In this document: piece by piece, positions 11,337 to 24,107 of the stretch
Layout: each line of letters begins with the position of its first letter
How positions within the stretch are numbered: the stretch's first letter is position 1
DNA from: Mortierella sp. BCC40632
Taxonomy: Eukaryota; Mortierellomycota; Mortierellomycetes; Mortierellales; Mortierellaceae
Length of the DNA stretch: 64,000 bases
Direction: 5' to 3'
Assembly: GCA_011634665.1 (NCBI GenBank)
Contig: WAEK01000013.1
Span: 914,501-978,500, forward strand
The notes under the pieces: generated by a model
Seen by the model: only the letters and a program-made list of their open reading frames with translations
What the model was told of the DNA's origin: nothing
The model's database searches: none
Position numbers and translations under genes: made by a program

Positions 11337-14300
11337 ACAACACACAGAGTGGAGTGTATATAGACTGGGAGCCCAAGCCCACCACACAACCTTAATCGAA
11401 TATATTTCGCCTTGAAAGGGAAATCAATAAGCCAGTAACTCGGTAACACGTTCACAGGATTCCCTCCATCCCTAGCCCCGCGCCCATCTCTGTACGTGGT
11501 GCTACTCCATCTCCCCTCCCATACCACACCATATACACAGACACACATACATAAGGCACCAGTATCAAGCAAATGGGCGATAAAAATGTATCGAGTCTGA
11601 CTGAAGTTGAGGAGGGGGGGATGTGTGTGTGAACAAAAGGGTTGTTTGTTGCACCACTTTCTTTTTTGCAATTTCTCACTGACCCTCTCTTTCTCTCGAG
11701 TTTCCATCATGTTGACCCGGTACCCTTTCCTCTCTTCCTCAGAGCTAGTTCACAGACCGCATCCGACTTTTCACAGCAAAAGGGCAAAAAGACAAAAAAA
11801 AGCTCCATGTTTTGACCGAACAAATGGGACACGAGTTTGAGCTCGCGTGTACATGACACATGGCAAAAGAAAACCCCCCAGGTAAATCGTAGCAATAAAA
11901 AAAAAAAAAAAAAAGCATCCTGGAACCTCCCTTCCTCTAAACAAAAAAAAAAAAGAAAAAGCCCGTTATTATGTGGGTCAGAGACACAAAAGGATGAATG
12001 AAGGAAGCACCTTGGAGGGAGGAGGAGGATGGCGGACTGAGTGGGAGGGAAGTTGAGTGAGAAAAGACATTGTCCAACCATATGGCCAGAACCCTGCCAA
12101 CAACGGCATCGTTGTTGCTGTGCCACCTTTGATTCGCTAATTTTTTATTTTATTTTTTTTCTTCGGGGGGAAATTGAGAAAAAGGAAAGACACCTTTTTT
12201 TTTTTTTTGTTTTGGCTTCTGCCCCACCCTGACGATTGAATGCACCTCTATGAGAAGTATCCGATTATCGTTGTTTCATCTTGTCTGTCGTGCGTGCCTG
12301 TCGCACCGTTTTCTGTGCCTGTTTGTGTATGTGTGTGCGTGTGTACTTCCTTGTTGTTGTGCCTGGTCAAGCTGTTCGTCCGAGGGGATAGTCGTAAGCA
12401 CGGAAGAAACAAGGCAAGACTGGAGTTTGAACGAGAAAAAAAAAAAAGTGTGTTCTCCTTGTTTTCTCCTCTTTTGTCATCCTGAATGGATGGACACAGT
12501 TTACTGATCTCGGAACAAATCAAGTCGTCTCTCCCTTTTCACAGCTTAGACTCAAAAAGAAAAGAAAAAAAAGTCGAACACAAAAGAAAAAAGTAAGAGC
12601 GAGCGTGCTCGTATGTGTCAAATGTGTGTGTGTATGTGTGTGTGTGCAATGCTCGCCTTGAAAGAATTGACCCAACCGATCTACCACACCCTTATATCGC
12701 GGCCTTTGATTCGCCGAAACCCTATGAGAGAGTAGGGGGGGAGGGTCGTGCTTTTGGATGTAAGCACCAGCTCCGTTGTTTTGTGTGTGTTTTTTTACTC
12801 AGTCAAATTAGGGAGGACAGCGGAAGAACGAGGGAGGAGGAAGGATAGCCGCCCCGAAAGAAGAAAACTAAAAAGCTGCCTTCCAAAGTGCTCTTATTAC
12901 CGGGGATTCTCTCGACTCAAATGCTGCAAAAAGGACAAAAGGAGAGAAAGATGGACAAACCCGCTTGGTCCTTCGTGTCAATCGCCCAGCTGCTGGAAAA
13001 AAAAAAAAAAAAAAAAAAAAAGCACACACACACACACAAGTTGCTGTCCGAGTTTGCCTCGTATCCTCTGTTACATTGAATTTTAAATAAGATTAGCCAG
13101 TCAACATCCGCTCTGACACCATGTGCTGCAGTCCAATAACAGTGGTTGGGGAGAGCCGCCATGACGAGGTAGTCCAATTGCCCTTCCATGAGGCGGAACA
13201 ACTGCAGGACCGAACCTTCGAGTATGTACAACCAGCGAGCCTGCACTGTTGTGTTGGACCATTCATACAACACACCACACATACACACACACCAGCGGGG
13301 TCAAAAAACCAAAAAATATATATATAAAAAAAACGGAGATGAAGAGTTGGCGGCTGAGGTTTTCGTGCGCATCGACATGGCTGCAAGGCCTGTGTCCAAA
13401 GAGCCTGTGTCTCTCTACTCTAGCCTGGATGCAAAGCAAGGCGAGACAATACAGAAAGCTAAGCGAAGGGGAGAGAGATAGACTAGGATCAATTTCAGTC
13501 AAACATCTCCCACCTCTTTCTTGTTTGACCGACAGATGAATGAGGAACGAAGGCAGACCACTGCGTCTGTCTGTGTCTGTGGAGATCAACACAAGCAGCA
13601 GATTTGCTTTCCGCATCGCGATTGACACAAACAGATTGGCGGGCGCTATACCTCGACAAGCCCTGCTCTTGACGATCAGATGGCTATTGAGAAACCAAGA
13701 ACTAAAGGGGGGAAAAGAAAATAGAGCCTCGTCGTCAACATGACAGATGGGTCAGGAGGAAGGTGGGAGTACCTGTTTTGTGTTACTCCCGCAGTGTTTT
13801 GGATCGCTTCAAAATAGGCCCGTGAGAGACTAGCCAACTGGAGGCCAGCACAGACGCACGCAAACTGATGGACCCTGATCGTGGGATGAAGTCTATCTTG
13901 AAGGAGAGACTATGGATTCAGATATAGTTTTCTCAAGCGATTACCACACGCACACACCTCTCCTTTTTTTTTTTTTTTTTTTTTTTACATGTAGCAACTC
14001 AATCATCCCCTTCATTCTTTCCTTGGTCCTTCTTTTTCTCTCCCGTGTAAATGATCAGCCTACAAAAAAAAAAAAAAAAAAAAAAATGGCCTTGTCTCTT
14101 TTGGAAATGGGTATCTTCAGACAATGAAGTACTTTCCTGACTTGCCACTTGCGCTATACTCCGCCCCAAGACAGAAACCTCCTTAGCCTTCAACCAACAG
14201 ATCATCCTACTAGCTGTGCGAGTCATCTGTCTCCTACACATTCGCGATAAATATCAACAGAGTCCTGGAAAGAGAGGTGAGAAGGTGAAGGGGAGTAGAG

Positions 14301-17300
14301 AAACAGGTTCCCCAGCCCACTTCGTGCTCGAATTTCGATCGATTTACGGACTCTGTAGACTCTCATTGACCCAGAGTTTTTTCATGCACTGTTTGGATTT
14401 TGGAGCGTTTTATGCTGCCTAGTAGCATACAGAAAAGTCGACACTGCCATCATCTTCAATCTTCTCATAATTGGGCATACGTTTTTCATGGTGTGTTCCT
14501 TGAAGTAAAAGTACAAGTTTAGATAGTAAAAAAAAAAGGGTAGAGGTGGGGAGTGAGAGAATTTTCTAGGCCTAATGAAGACCCTCTTCATTCAGTCCGC
14601 ACATTCTTTTAGTGACGACCCTACAATATATTCTCGGTAAACGATGCAGACTCTAAACTAGAATAAACCTTTACTGGAAAAGCTTCTTTCACTCAAGACT
14701 TTGATCCCATAGGGGAAATGGTCATAGTGGTGAGAGCAATATTGAAGAAAGAACGAGGGGTAGGGGGAATGTTTATGGTAGTATACAATAATTGGTGCCT
14801 GAGATGTCCCTATTATTTCTTTACATTGTCCCTATGAGATGCATCACGACTCTTCCTCTTCATCCTCCTAAGAGAAAATTGGTAGCATGCTCTCCTATGC
14901 CCAGGCTCCTAGTGCACCACTTTTTAGGGAGTGTTGCACACAACCGATCCCTATACTTTTAGATAGATCAAGGCCACAACTGTAAAAAAAAAAAAAAAAA
15001 AAAAAAAAGGTAGAGCTAAGGAAAGTGAATGCTCTATCGTGCAATTGTTGTGTAGCTCTATCTGTCAACTGCACCATTGAACAAAAAAAAAAACAAGAAT
15101 GGTATCTATCATCCATTTCACCCGTTTTTTATTTTTTTTCGCATGTTTGTTCTCGATAGCAAGTTTATGCATATTAGGGCCATTTTTTTTTCATAGGGAG
15201 AAGTATCCTAATAGGTGGCCCATGCGCAAATTTACACCTTCAGATTGGGATCACTTCATTCCATTCCAGCAAAAAACATCAGTTAACCATGTCCCCTTCC
15301 TCCCTCTTCTATTCCTTATCGCTAGTCAAAGAATGTATCAATTAAGTTAATTTTGACAGCAGCTAACTTTAATTGCGGCTCGCTATTGGTCAGTTAGAAA
15401 CAACTTGATAGCCTATCATTTACTGGCGATTATAAGATACCATGGTACACTGGCATACCAACCACCAGCGCAATCCACTCTTGACAACAACAAAAAAAAA
15501 AAAAAAAAAAAAAAAAAGGCAAGGCAAGGCGAGGCAAGTAAGTGCCTTACTAGTCAAGCAGGAAAGAGAAAATGAGATGTAACTAAATTTTGACCCTGTG
15601 CTTTGACCACTTTTGGTTTTCCCAAGAGAAAGCTGTCTTTTTTTTTTTCACTCTACAGCACGTTGGCCATTCTATCGGACCAAAGGAGAAGGAAAAGTCT
15701 TTTTTATGCCTAAACATCTACCCGCAGGCGGAGAAAAAAAAATAAAATAAAAAAAAGCTAGTCTCCGTAGAAGCTGCGTCATTCTCCTTTTGAAATGAAG
15801 AGAAGGGTCTTCACTGCAGTAACCACCGTCCATGACGCGACCTCCTATCTCTCTCCTCCGATGCTCTAGTAAACGCGATCATTCCAAGAAAGATAGAAAG
15901 AAAGAAAAAATCTAGCACATATCCCAAGAGAGCCTTCACTTTTGCCCACTCCCATTCCTCTCTGACTATACGAACAAGTCCGAGACCCCCGCTGCAGAGG
16001 CCTAGTCGAGAATTCTTGGAACGGTAAGATCCTCCCTTTTTTCTGCTGGACAAAGAATCGCTTTCCCTTTCCTCCTCCTCCCCTTCTCATCTTCCATCCT
16101 CAAAGGAGCCATTCATTCAGTCTCAACAAAGAAATGGCTTGATGGATCACCCCATCCCTAGATATCTTGATCCCATTCTCATAGTGCTCTAAACTCTTTT
16201 TCTTCTTCTTCTTCCACGACCCCAAGGCGCCCATCTAAGAGGCGCATTGGTTTCATTGAAATTGATATTCTGAATACTTCCGATATACCTGCAGGTAGTA
16301 GTGGTAGTTGTAAAGAGAGGTAGAGAGAGATTGAGGCATCTACACTTCATTACACAGTGTCTTTGCTGGGGGTCAAAAAAGCAAGTGCTCCTCAGACTCA
16401 TAAAGATGATAAGATAGAGAAGAAGAGGGAGAGCCTCGGTACATGCTCGAATTATTGTTATTATTCTCGGTCTATCTATTACTCAAGGTATCTCTCTTGC
16501 TGGTGCGAATGAACTGGGTATAGGGTCTGAATGAACGTATGTGGGATCGAGCGGTTTTTTCTTTCTTTCGGGACCGGACCACCCCTCTCTCTTGGAATGC
16601 GCCATGATTTCAGACCAAGCTCGGACATTTAAAAAAAAAAAGTAGTGATGGAAATGTGATCGAGCCACGCACTGGTTCACGGAACAGAGGAAAGAAAAGA
16701 AGAAGAAAAAAAAAGGTACTTGGTTTGAAAACGGTATCCCTGAACGCGTAGGAAGAAAAATATCCATGCAGCTCCTCTCTTTTGTTTCTCTTGGTCTGCC
16801 TTACTATGGTGATGATGATTTTTTTTTGGACGTTTCTCTCTCACTCACTCTTTTACATGCACACACACTGTTTCAAATCCCAAAAACAGCCCCTGAGTCA
16901 ACTATTCGCCAACAACTAAAAGATAATCCGAGAAAGTAAAGGAGAAGAAGAGGAAGACAGCAGAGCAGTCTTCAGTGCACAAAAGTTAGGGGGGGAGCAG
17001 GGGGAGGGGGAATCTAATTCTACACAGAAGGAACCCGGTGACGACTATGACTGGGGAGAATGGAAGTGACGAGGTATTCATGTTTTTTTTTTTTTGTTCT
17101 TCAGGGTTCTTTATTAAGGGGTTGACTGGGGCCCACAAGGACACAAGGCCCCCCCTCCTTCCCCCCAAACCGAACCAAAAAAAAAAAAAAAAAACTCAAA
17201 AGTATGACCCGAAATCATATTGTCCGATGGTCAGACGCCAGACATTTTTTCCCTAAAGTTGGCACCCATGGATTGGGCGTTTTGCTCAATGACTCTTCTC

Positions 17301-17753
17301 CTTCCGAGTCATCCTCTTTCGTGGGATACTTCTACTTTCGATCTTTACTTTTATTCGTTCCTTCTCCTCCTTTGTTCAGAAATCCACCATACTTTGTGAT
17401 GGTGACACTTTTGAGCCCATTGGTCATCCATGGTTTCGCTCTTAAAAAAAAAAAAAGGGCGAAAAAAAACCTTTGAGCACAGCATGACTTTAACACCAAT
17501 TGATCGCCCTGAAAAACCCTCATTCGATAGTTTCATGGCGTTTTTTTTTTTTTTTTTCGGATCCGGAAGCAATGGCTCTCCAGGGCTTGTTAAACGAACC
17601 AAACTCAAATGACCTGTCGGTGCGTGTTGGATGATTCATTGGCCATGTCATTTTTTTTTTACCCACGCCTCCTCCTCTTCGCCCATTCCTTTGAACTTTA
17701 GACCAACTATCCAGAGGTGACTCTACTCGAGAGTGACAAAACTGATGTGTGTG

Positions 17754-17793
<40 letters not shown>

Positions 17794-18054
17794 ATATTAC
17801 GTGGTTGACATTAAAAAAATTGTTTACTCTAGTATATTTCGTTAGATCAGAGACTATATGAATAATACAAAAAAAAAAAAATATATGATATGCGATGGGA
17901 TGATATGCAGAATGAGGGTGTCATGGGTCAATGCTTTTTTCCTTTTTTTCTTTTTTCTTTTTTTTTTTCTTTTCTTCTTGCCAGTGCGCTGGCCGTTTCT
18001 CGCCTGGTATAGAATCAAATAAGAATGAATGTAGAGAGAGAGAGAGAGAGAGAT
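7694..18054. other. 10.4-kb gene-free region with many microsatellites and homopolymers
   Basis: I find no coding exon with family similarity on either strand. Reading frames are short and dominated by R/E, S/L/F or C/V runs. The block holds an imperfect (CT)n at about 8631-8735, (CA)n at about 11310-11343, A- or T-tracts of 15-30 nt (for example near 9534-9553, 13000-13021, 13964-13986, 14065-14086, 14983-15008 and 15489-15517) and unique AT-rich sequence at 14.4-15.8 kb. No tRNA stands out: one GGTTCGAATC string near 9003 has no A box or cloverleaf around it. The left end must hold the ATPase promoter and the right end the arrestin gene's 3' flank. An unusual non-coding RNA or a very divergent gene cannot be excluded. 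Confidence 0.6.
7948..7953 (-). promoter_or_regulatory. Candidate TATA box of the ENA-type ATPase gene
   Basis: TATAAA on the minus strand lies about 255 nt upstream of the ATPase start codon. It is a motif match only; the transcription start is unknown. Confidence 0.3.
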
Positions 18055-20366
18055 TTAAAGATCACCCTTCTCGGTCGGGTCAATTATGGGTCGGTTACAG
18101 CTGGCTCCAAGAGGCGAGTGTGTTCGGATATTACTTGGGAGAAGAGCTGGCTGAGGCTGAACAAGATCTGGTACAGATAACGTTGGTTGTGATGATGGCT
18201 GTACTCGAAGAGCTTCCTCTACAGCAGCCGCGTCCACTCCCTCAGCAGTGCCAACCGTCGTCGTCAAAGGCGCCAAGGTGGCAGACGAAGTGATGACTGG
18301 ACCCGAGACGGGACTAGCTGCAAGAGGCGAGGAGGTTGCGGGAATAGGTGAATGTGTCGATGACAGACTATGGTGGTGGGCATGATGATGACCATGATGA
18401 GGATGGAAATGGTGAGGGGCGTTAAAGTGATTGAAAAGACTCTGAGCATGGCTGGAACCAGTCGAGTTGCTTCGTTCAGGACTGCCACTCCTGCTGACAT
18501 TCCTGCTGACATCCCGGCTGACGCTTCTGCTGACATTCCGACTGGTGCTCCGACTGTTGGTGTCATCTTCCGACTCCTCATAGGTCGGCAAGTGGATCCT
18601 GGCCACCATCGCTCGCAAGAGGTCATCGTCCCCTGCGTCCATATCCCGCTCTGAATCAAAGGACACACGAGGGGTCGAGAACGAGCCCAGATAAGAGGGT
18701 AGACCTCCATTCGCGGGATCGCCATCTTCACCTTCGACCTCATATTCGTCCTCGAATGCAAGGACCTTGACATCGATCTCGTTCTCAGATCGGAATCGTT
18801 TCGTGCCGTCGATTCCCAAGATCGAAAACCGAAGCAAATGAGTGACCTTCATAAGCCCATTGTCCGCCGACGGGTTGCACTGGTTGAGCTCCGATCCCAT
18901 TTGGGGCATATCGAACAAAAGGACCTTGTTCCAGGTCACTGCCTCTGTTGACGGACGCCCATGACGATCCTCATGTGGCCAGCCCTCGCTCTTTTGGATC
19001 TTGACCAAACGCATGTCCACTCGCCTGCGTCCATCTGCCCTGTAGACAGCTCGCTCCCATAGGCCCACCTGGAGGACGCTGACTGATGTCCTTGGATTGG
19101 GTGTCGTGATCGAGACCTGGAGTGGGACCTTGGTGCTGTGGGGTACGCGGACCTGGGGAACAGAGATCTTGTACTGGACCTTGTCTTCAGGTCCGCTGGT
19201 CGCCCTGCCTCCACGATGGAATGCGCGTGCGGGCTGGGGTGGGTGTTTGCGAAGGACAGTAACGGGGATGGTGACGGTCGAAGAATGAAAGGTGAGGCCG
19301 GGCTTGGTCAAAGTAGCCGTCAACCGATAGGCGACCTTGCCATGCGTCGTGGTCAATGTCTCGGGTAGAGTGTCGGGAAGCTCCAGTGAGAACGGATAGG
19401 CATGCTGGCCTGGTGGAAGGATCGTCGCTGGCTGCTTGTGGTGGTGAGGAACGATAGCCCACGTATGCTCGATATGGGGGGCCGTCGTGTGGCGAGTCGC
19501 TGGCGAATATGCGTTGTCTATATGGAGGAAGAGAAGAAGAGAGTAAAGAGACGATGAGTTGCCTTATCCCATAGAAAACTTGGCACTAGAGTCAACGTTG
19601 TAATCCTTTATCCTGATTGTCTTTGCTTACCATCTACCCAGGTAACTGAGGATCTTCCTGAGAATTCGAGCAAGAGTGTCTTGACCTTGATGTTCTTGTG
19701 TGCGTTCACAAACAAGGTTCCTTCCATGACCGTCGTCTGGCCTCCTCTGAGGATAACATCGGGCTGGGCCAACTCGATCCTGAGTGTCTTTGAGGATCCT
19801 CCATGTGAGGTAGGGTATAGATGGTGGTCACTATTGATGTTTGAAAAGAACGAAAAAGGCGAGAGCGAATGGCTGCCGGTGCTATGGACACTGCTAATGC
19901 TGGGCGAGCCATGGGCTGAAAGAGGACCAGGACTGGATGTAGCCGAAGGTAACGTAACCACGGGCAGGTTTGGGTGAAGAATCGTGGTCGTGGTCGTGTT
20001 GGGCGGCAAGGCAGGCGAGACAGGTCGACTGTTATCTGTGTCGCATGGCGAATGTCTTGAGCCCGAGTTATGGCGGTGGAGACGCTCGTCGTCCTCCTCC
20101 TCCTCGAGGGCTAGGTCGGGGATATGCGAGTCCATGTGGGTGTGGTCGTCACAGGGAGCGGGCGTTGTCCCATGTGCATTCATCGCAGGCGGTGGCAAAC
20201 GGTCAAAGTTGGGCACCAGAGTAGGTCTGTTTGGGGCCAGTGTCCTCTCAGGCGAGGTCTGAGGCGAGTCTGGCGGGGTGGATGCGGCAGAGAAGGTGCC
20301 CCGGTAGAGGAGGTTGGGGGTGAGGTGAGGCGACTGGTGCCTGCTGCTAGTTTCAGAGATAGACAT
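18055..20366 (-). CDS. Arrestin-domain protein (ART-type trafficking adaptor)
   Basis: Exons 20366-19631 and 19517-18055 give 732 residues; donor GTAAGC and acceptor ATATAG join in phase 1. The first ~205 residues are disordered. The arrestin fold then begins at LRIELAQPDVILRGG and continues across the splice into LPPGQHAYPFSLELPDTL, a signature of fungal arrestin N-domains. The C-domain starts near VQYKISVPQVRVPHST. Two LPxY strings follow (GGLPSYLGS and HLPTYEES). Proteins of this family recruit Rsp5/Nedd4 ubiquitin ligases to plasma-membrane transporters, usually through PPxY; here only LPxY forms were noticed. The tail has a tandem SRNV/SRSV/SRDV repeat (about 18478-18560) and a His-rich stretch (about 18375-18420). 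Family assignment is confident; the cargo is unknown. Confidence 0.85.
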
Positions 20367-21005
20367 GGTGGGAAGGATGGTATATGGGTAAACTAGTCGT
20401 AGTATGGATCCAGAGTCTCTCAGAGTGGTGGGGGCGAAGGCAGAGAGGAGTCCGTTGGTGTCCTATGGGGGTGATCCTTGAGGCATGCAGCGTCCTGGGA
20501 GAGTCCTTTGTTGAACGAGGTGGTCGGCTAAGGGTAGGGAAGAGAGAGCGAGCGAGCGAGTAAAGTGCGAAGGAGAAGAAGAAGAAGAAGAAGAAGAACG
20601 AAAAAAAGAGAGAGAGAAACAAAAAGTTTTTTTTTTTTTTTTTTTTTTTGCTCGTTTTATATTCGCTCTCAGACCTCTTTCCAATGGCCGTTTACCATGA
20701 CGCTCGCAGCTCGTGTTTTGACGCCTTTTGGCCATCCCTCCTCTCCCCTTTTCCCCTCGCCGTTTCCAACCGCTTTGCCTGCCTGCTGCTTATGCATCAC
20801 TGTGGCCAAGTACCATGGCCAGGGAGAGGAAGGGACCGTTGGACGCTATGGCTCCATTTTTATCATAATGTGTCTATCTAAGCTCTCCGCCTGTATCGTT
20901 CATCCGGGTACATGAGTCCAGTGGAAGAGTGTCTGAGAGTGTGGGAAGAATCCCAACGGGGGAGCAATTCGCAGTCCACTCTCCACTTTTTTTCTTTATA
21001 CCTTT

Positions 21006-21057
<52 letters not shown>

Positions 21058-21139
21058 ATCTTTCTGGCTAAATCGCAGAATGTCGCCGGAACAGTGCGCC
21101 GTGGCCAGTAGCTGGGTCTTGGTCATCCACCACTCCCAC

Positions 21140-21173
<34 letters not shown>

Positions 21174-21313
21174 TCAGTCAGCACTCAAAAACGTGCTTGG
21201 ACTCGACCTCGTTGTCCAACTGGGTCAATTAGACAACAATGCTCAATGTTGTCATTGCGTGCGTGGTGCCACAGGGTGCAAACCTGCATTCTCTCTCTTT
21301 TCTTCTTCTTACT

Positions 21314-21350
<37 letters not shown>

Positions 21351-22840
21351 CCTTCCCCACCTTGACCTTTGTTTACTCTCCACCTTGATTAGTTGTTGTT
21401 CATCCACTCCTCAAAAGAAAGCCACCCATGGTGGCAATCTTTGCTTTGTCAAAGACTTTTTCCTTTCTTTTTTTTTTTTTTCTCAGCCATGACCTTTTGG
21501 CCATCTCCTCTCCTTTTTTTTTTTTTTTTTTTTTTTTTTCCCACGAAACACAGCCGTGGCGAGCCATGTGCAGCCTGTGCAGCCTGTGTGCGGTGAATAG
21601 AGAATAGCAGTATCGACCGGATGTTCAAAAGCGAATGGGTTTCTGCACCATACCATGCCCGTGCTCCAGAGGGTTTCTAGACACACGCATTGATACAGGT
21701 AAAGGGGTGAGGCAAGAACAGACAGACAGACAGACATACATACAAATAGACGGACGGGCAAAGAAAAAGGTCATAATCGATTCAGGCGGCGAAAGAAAAA
21801 TCTCGCCATCCTTGATTCTGAGCATTGCCCGATCTGACTACCCGTCAACGTCTGTCCGTCCCCCTTTTTTTGGAAGACAGGAAGGAAGACAAGAAGGGAG
21901 GAAGGAAAGACACAGGCCGGGCGCGGGAGAGAGTGGCATTGGGCGAAGGGCTTCTTCGTCTTGGAAGCCCCTGGCGTGACTGGCCTTGAGTTCGGACACG
22001 GGGTCAAGGGTTCGTGGTCCAAGGGAATCCCTGACAGCCTCGAAGGCACGACCGCTAGACTGCTAGCAACGACTGTCGGACCAAGGAGGAAGCGCCGAGT
22101 CAAACTCTATCGAGCAAGCAGCCCTTTGTTTGCTGGAGCTGTCAAATACGTAGTCTACTACTGCGTCTGCATTCCGGAAGGAGTAGGAGAAACGACGCCG
22201 AGAAGGGATCCGTGGACTGTGCGTCTTTGTGACAGACACCAAGGACTATGGAGCTATCGGAAAGATGAGGAAGAACTCGAGAAGGATCCAGTTCATTTCA
22301 TACATCACTATCGTCATCATCCTCTAGTCTCTCTCTCTTTCTTTCTTTCTCTCTCTTTCGCTGGCTGTCTGTGGATGAGCAGTAGGCCAGGATCAGTCCA
22401 TGTGCTCGGATGGATGGCAAGACGAGTTTGATGGAAATCCATGAAAGAAAGAAAAAGAAGAGTAGTAGTAACCCCATGATCACTTTGGACAGGGAGTCAG
22501 AGAGAGAGCCAGAGTGAGAGAGAGAGAGAGAGAGAGAAAGAAAGAAAGAAAGAGAGCCACCCCTTAACTGTGAATGGCCCACTCCTCATTTGTCAGTCTC
22601 CCCGAAGGGCACTTCTCCTTTTCCATCCACATTAAGCGCTTCTTTTCCGAGCTGCTCTCTTTCCCCATCTCATCGTTTCTCTTTTTTTTTCTTTTCTCAT
22701 CTCCATCTCAACCATTCCTTCCTTCCTTCCTTCTCATTATTCATCCTCCACATATTTCTCCTCCGAAAAAAAAAAGAAGAAACTCAAAAACGAACTAGTC
22801 ATCCTCCTCCTTTTCTTCCTCTCTACAAACACTCTCTACA
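20367..22840. other. Divergent intergenic region between the arrestin and Isa1 genes
   Basis: This 2.5-kb spacer separates two divergently transcribed genes, so it should hold both promoters. It contains T-tracts near 21317-21350 and 21514-21539, (CT)n at 21006-21057 and 21143-21170, and GAAA/GGAA-type simple repeats near 21880-21912. A frame at about 21961-22431 looks unbiased but lacks an ATG near its start and any recognisable motif, so I do not call it. Confidence 0.6.
20655..20661 (-). promoter_or_regulatory. Candidate TATA box of the arrestin gene
   Basis: TATAAAA on the minus strand, about 290 nt upstream of the arrestin start codon and next to an A/T homopolymer. Motif only. Confidence 0.25.
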
Positions 22841-22949
22841 ATGTCATTGGCAGCAAAGGTCGTCAAGGCAGCTATGCCGCGTATTCCCCCCCGCCCTAGA
22901 AAGGCTGTCCTCACTCTCGTACGTTGTTGTTGTTGCTCTCTCTCTTTTG

Positions 22950-23004
<55 letters not shown>

Positions 23005-23516
23005 CCCATCCATCCATACTAATCAGTGTTCAACTCTTTTCTTTTTCTTGTACATGTATTGTCTCTCGCTCTCTTTTTCTCGGATCTGGATCTGGACTCG
23101 GATCTCTCGACATTTACTAAAAATACAACCTCACACGACTATGATGGACATTTGGACATTCGGAACTGCGCTGCGCCGGTGATGATGGCCCTTTTCTCTT
23201 TCTTTTCCCCGCTCTCTCTCTTGTGTGCGTGTGTGTGTTTGTAAATATTATGTGTGTGTGTGTCCCTTACCTATTCTGTCTCTTTCCACCCGTGCCCGTG
23301 CCTGTGCTCCTCCTGCACCCGCATCTCTCCTTCCCCAACCCAACCCAACCCAACCCAACCGACGGAACCGACTGGACTCTTTGACTCTGGACCTGGCTAT
23401 TTTTATTCCCACCCTACGCCAACCTCTTTGCCTTGTTCCTCTCTGGGGCTTTTCCCACACGCGTGTTCATGTCTCCTCTTTCTTCTCCTTCTACTACTAC
23501 TATCCTCCTATTCCTC

Positions 23517-23561
<45 letters not shown>

Positions 23562-24107
23562 TCCCGTCATCACTCCCCCTACTTTCACCCTTTCCTCTGC
23601 TCCCATTGGTTGACCCGAACCTGCAGACACCCTCTGCTGTTGGTCGACTGCGCTCCTTGACCGAAGGCCCTGACCCCAAGGTCATCCGTGTCGGCATCCG
23701 TACCAAGGGCTGCTCTGGCCAGCAGTACAACCTCGAATACACCACCAAGAAGGAAAAGTTTGACGAAGAGATCAAGCAAGATGGTATGCACCATGCGAAC
23801 ACGGTCCCTCTCCCCCATCCTCCCGTCTTTCTCTCTCTCTCTCTCTTGCTGCCTCCTTTTTACGATCTTGTATCGCCTGTTGGAATATATTATATGTTTG
23901 CTGACATTTAACTCTCTTGTGTTATTTTCTTTTTTTTTTTTTTTTTTTTTTCTCACAGGTGTAACTGTGCTCGTAGACAACAAGGCATTGCTCTCAGTGC
24001 TTGGATCAGAGATGGACTGGGTCGAGGACAAGTTGTCGGCCCAGTTCGTGTTCAACAACCCCAACGTCAAGGAGGCTTGCGGATGCGGAATGAGCTTCAT
24101 GACGTAG
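22841..24107 (+). CDS. ISA1: Isa1-type iron-sulfur cluster assembly protein (A-type carrier)
   Basis: Three exons, 22841-22918, 23627-23783 and 23959-24107, give 127 residues. Donors are GTACGT and GTATGC; acceptors are CTGCAG and TCACAG. The three invariant A-type cysteines are present: Cys55 in RTKGCSGQQY, and Cys119 and Cys121 in ACGCGMSF. In fungi Isa1 acts with Isa2 and Iba57 in the mitochondrial matrix to make [4Fe-4S] clusters for aconitase, lipoate synthase and others. The basic N-terminus (KVVKAAMPRIPPRPRKA) fits mitochondrial import, though it is short. The 708-nt first intron is unusually long for this window and carries two (CT)n runs. The next gene downstream is also mitochondrial. 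Confidence 0.93.

Noticed and set aside
12917..13288. Frame reading RWLYILEGSVLQLFRLMEGQ
   Set aside because: Locally protein-like but flanked by CA and poly-A repeats, with a competing equally plausible frame on the other strand and no start or splice partner.
21961..22431. Frame of about 150 codons between the arrestin and ISA1 genes
   Set aside because: It has no ATG near its start, ends in a (CT)n run, and shows no recognisable motif.
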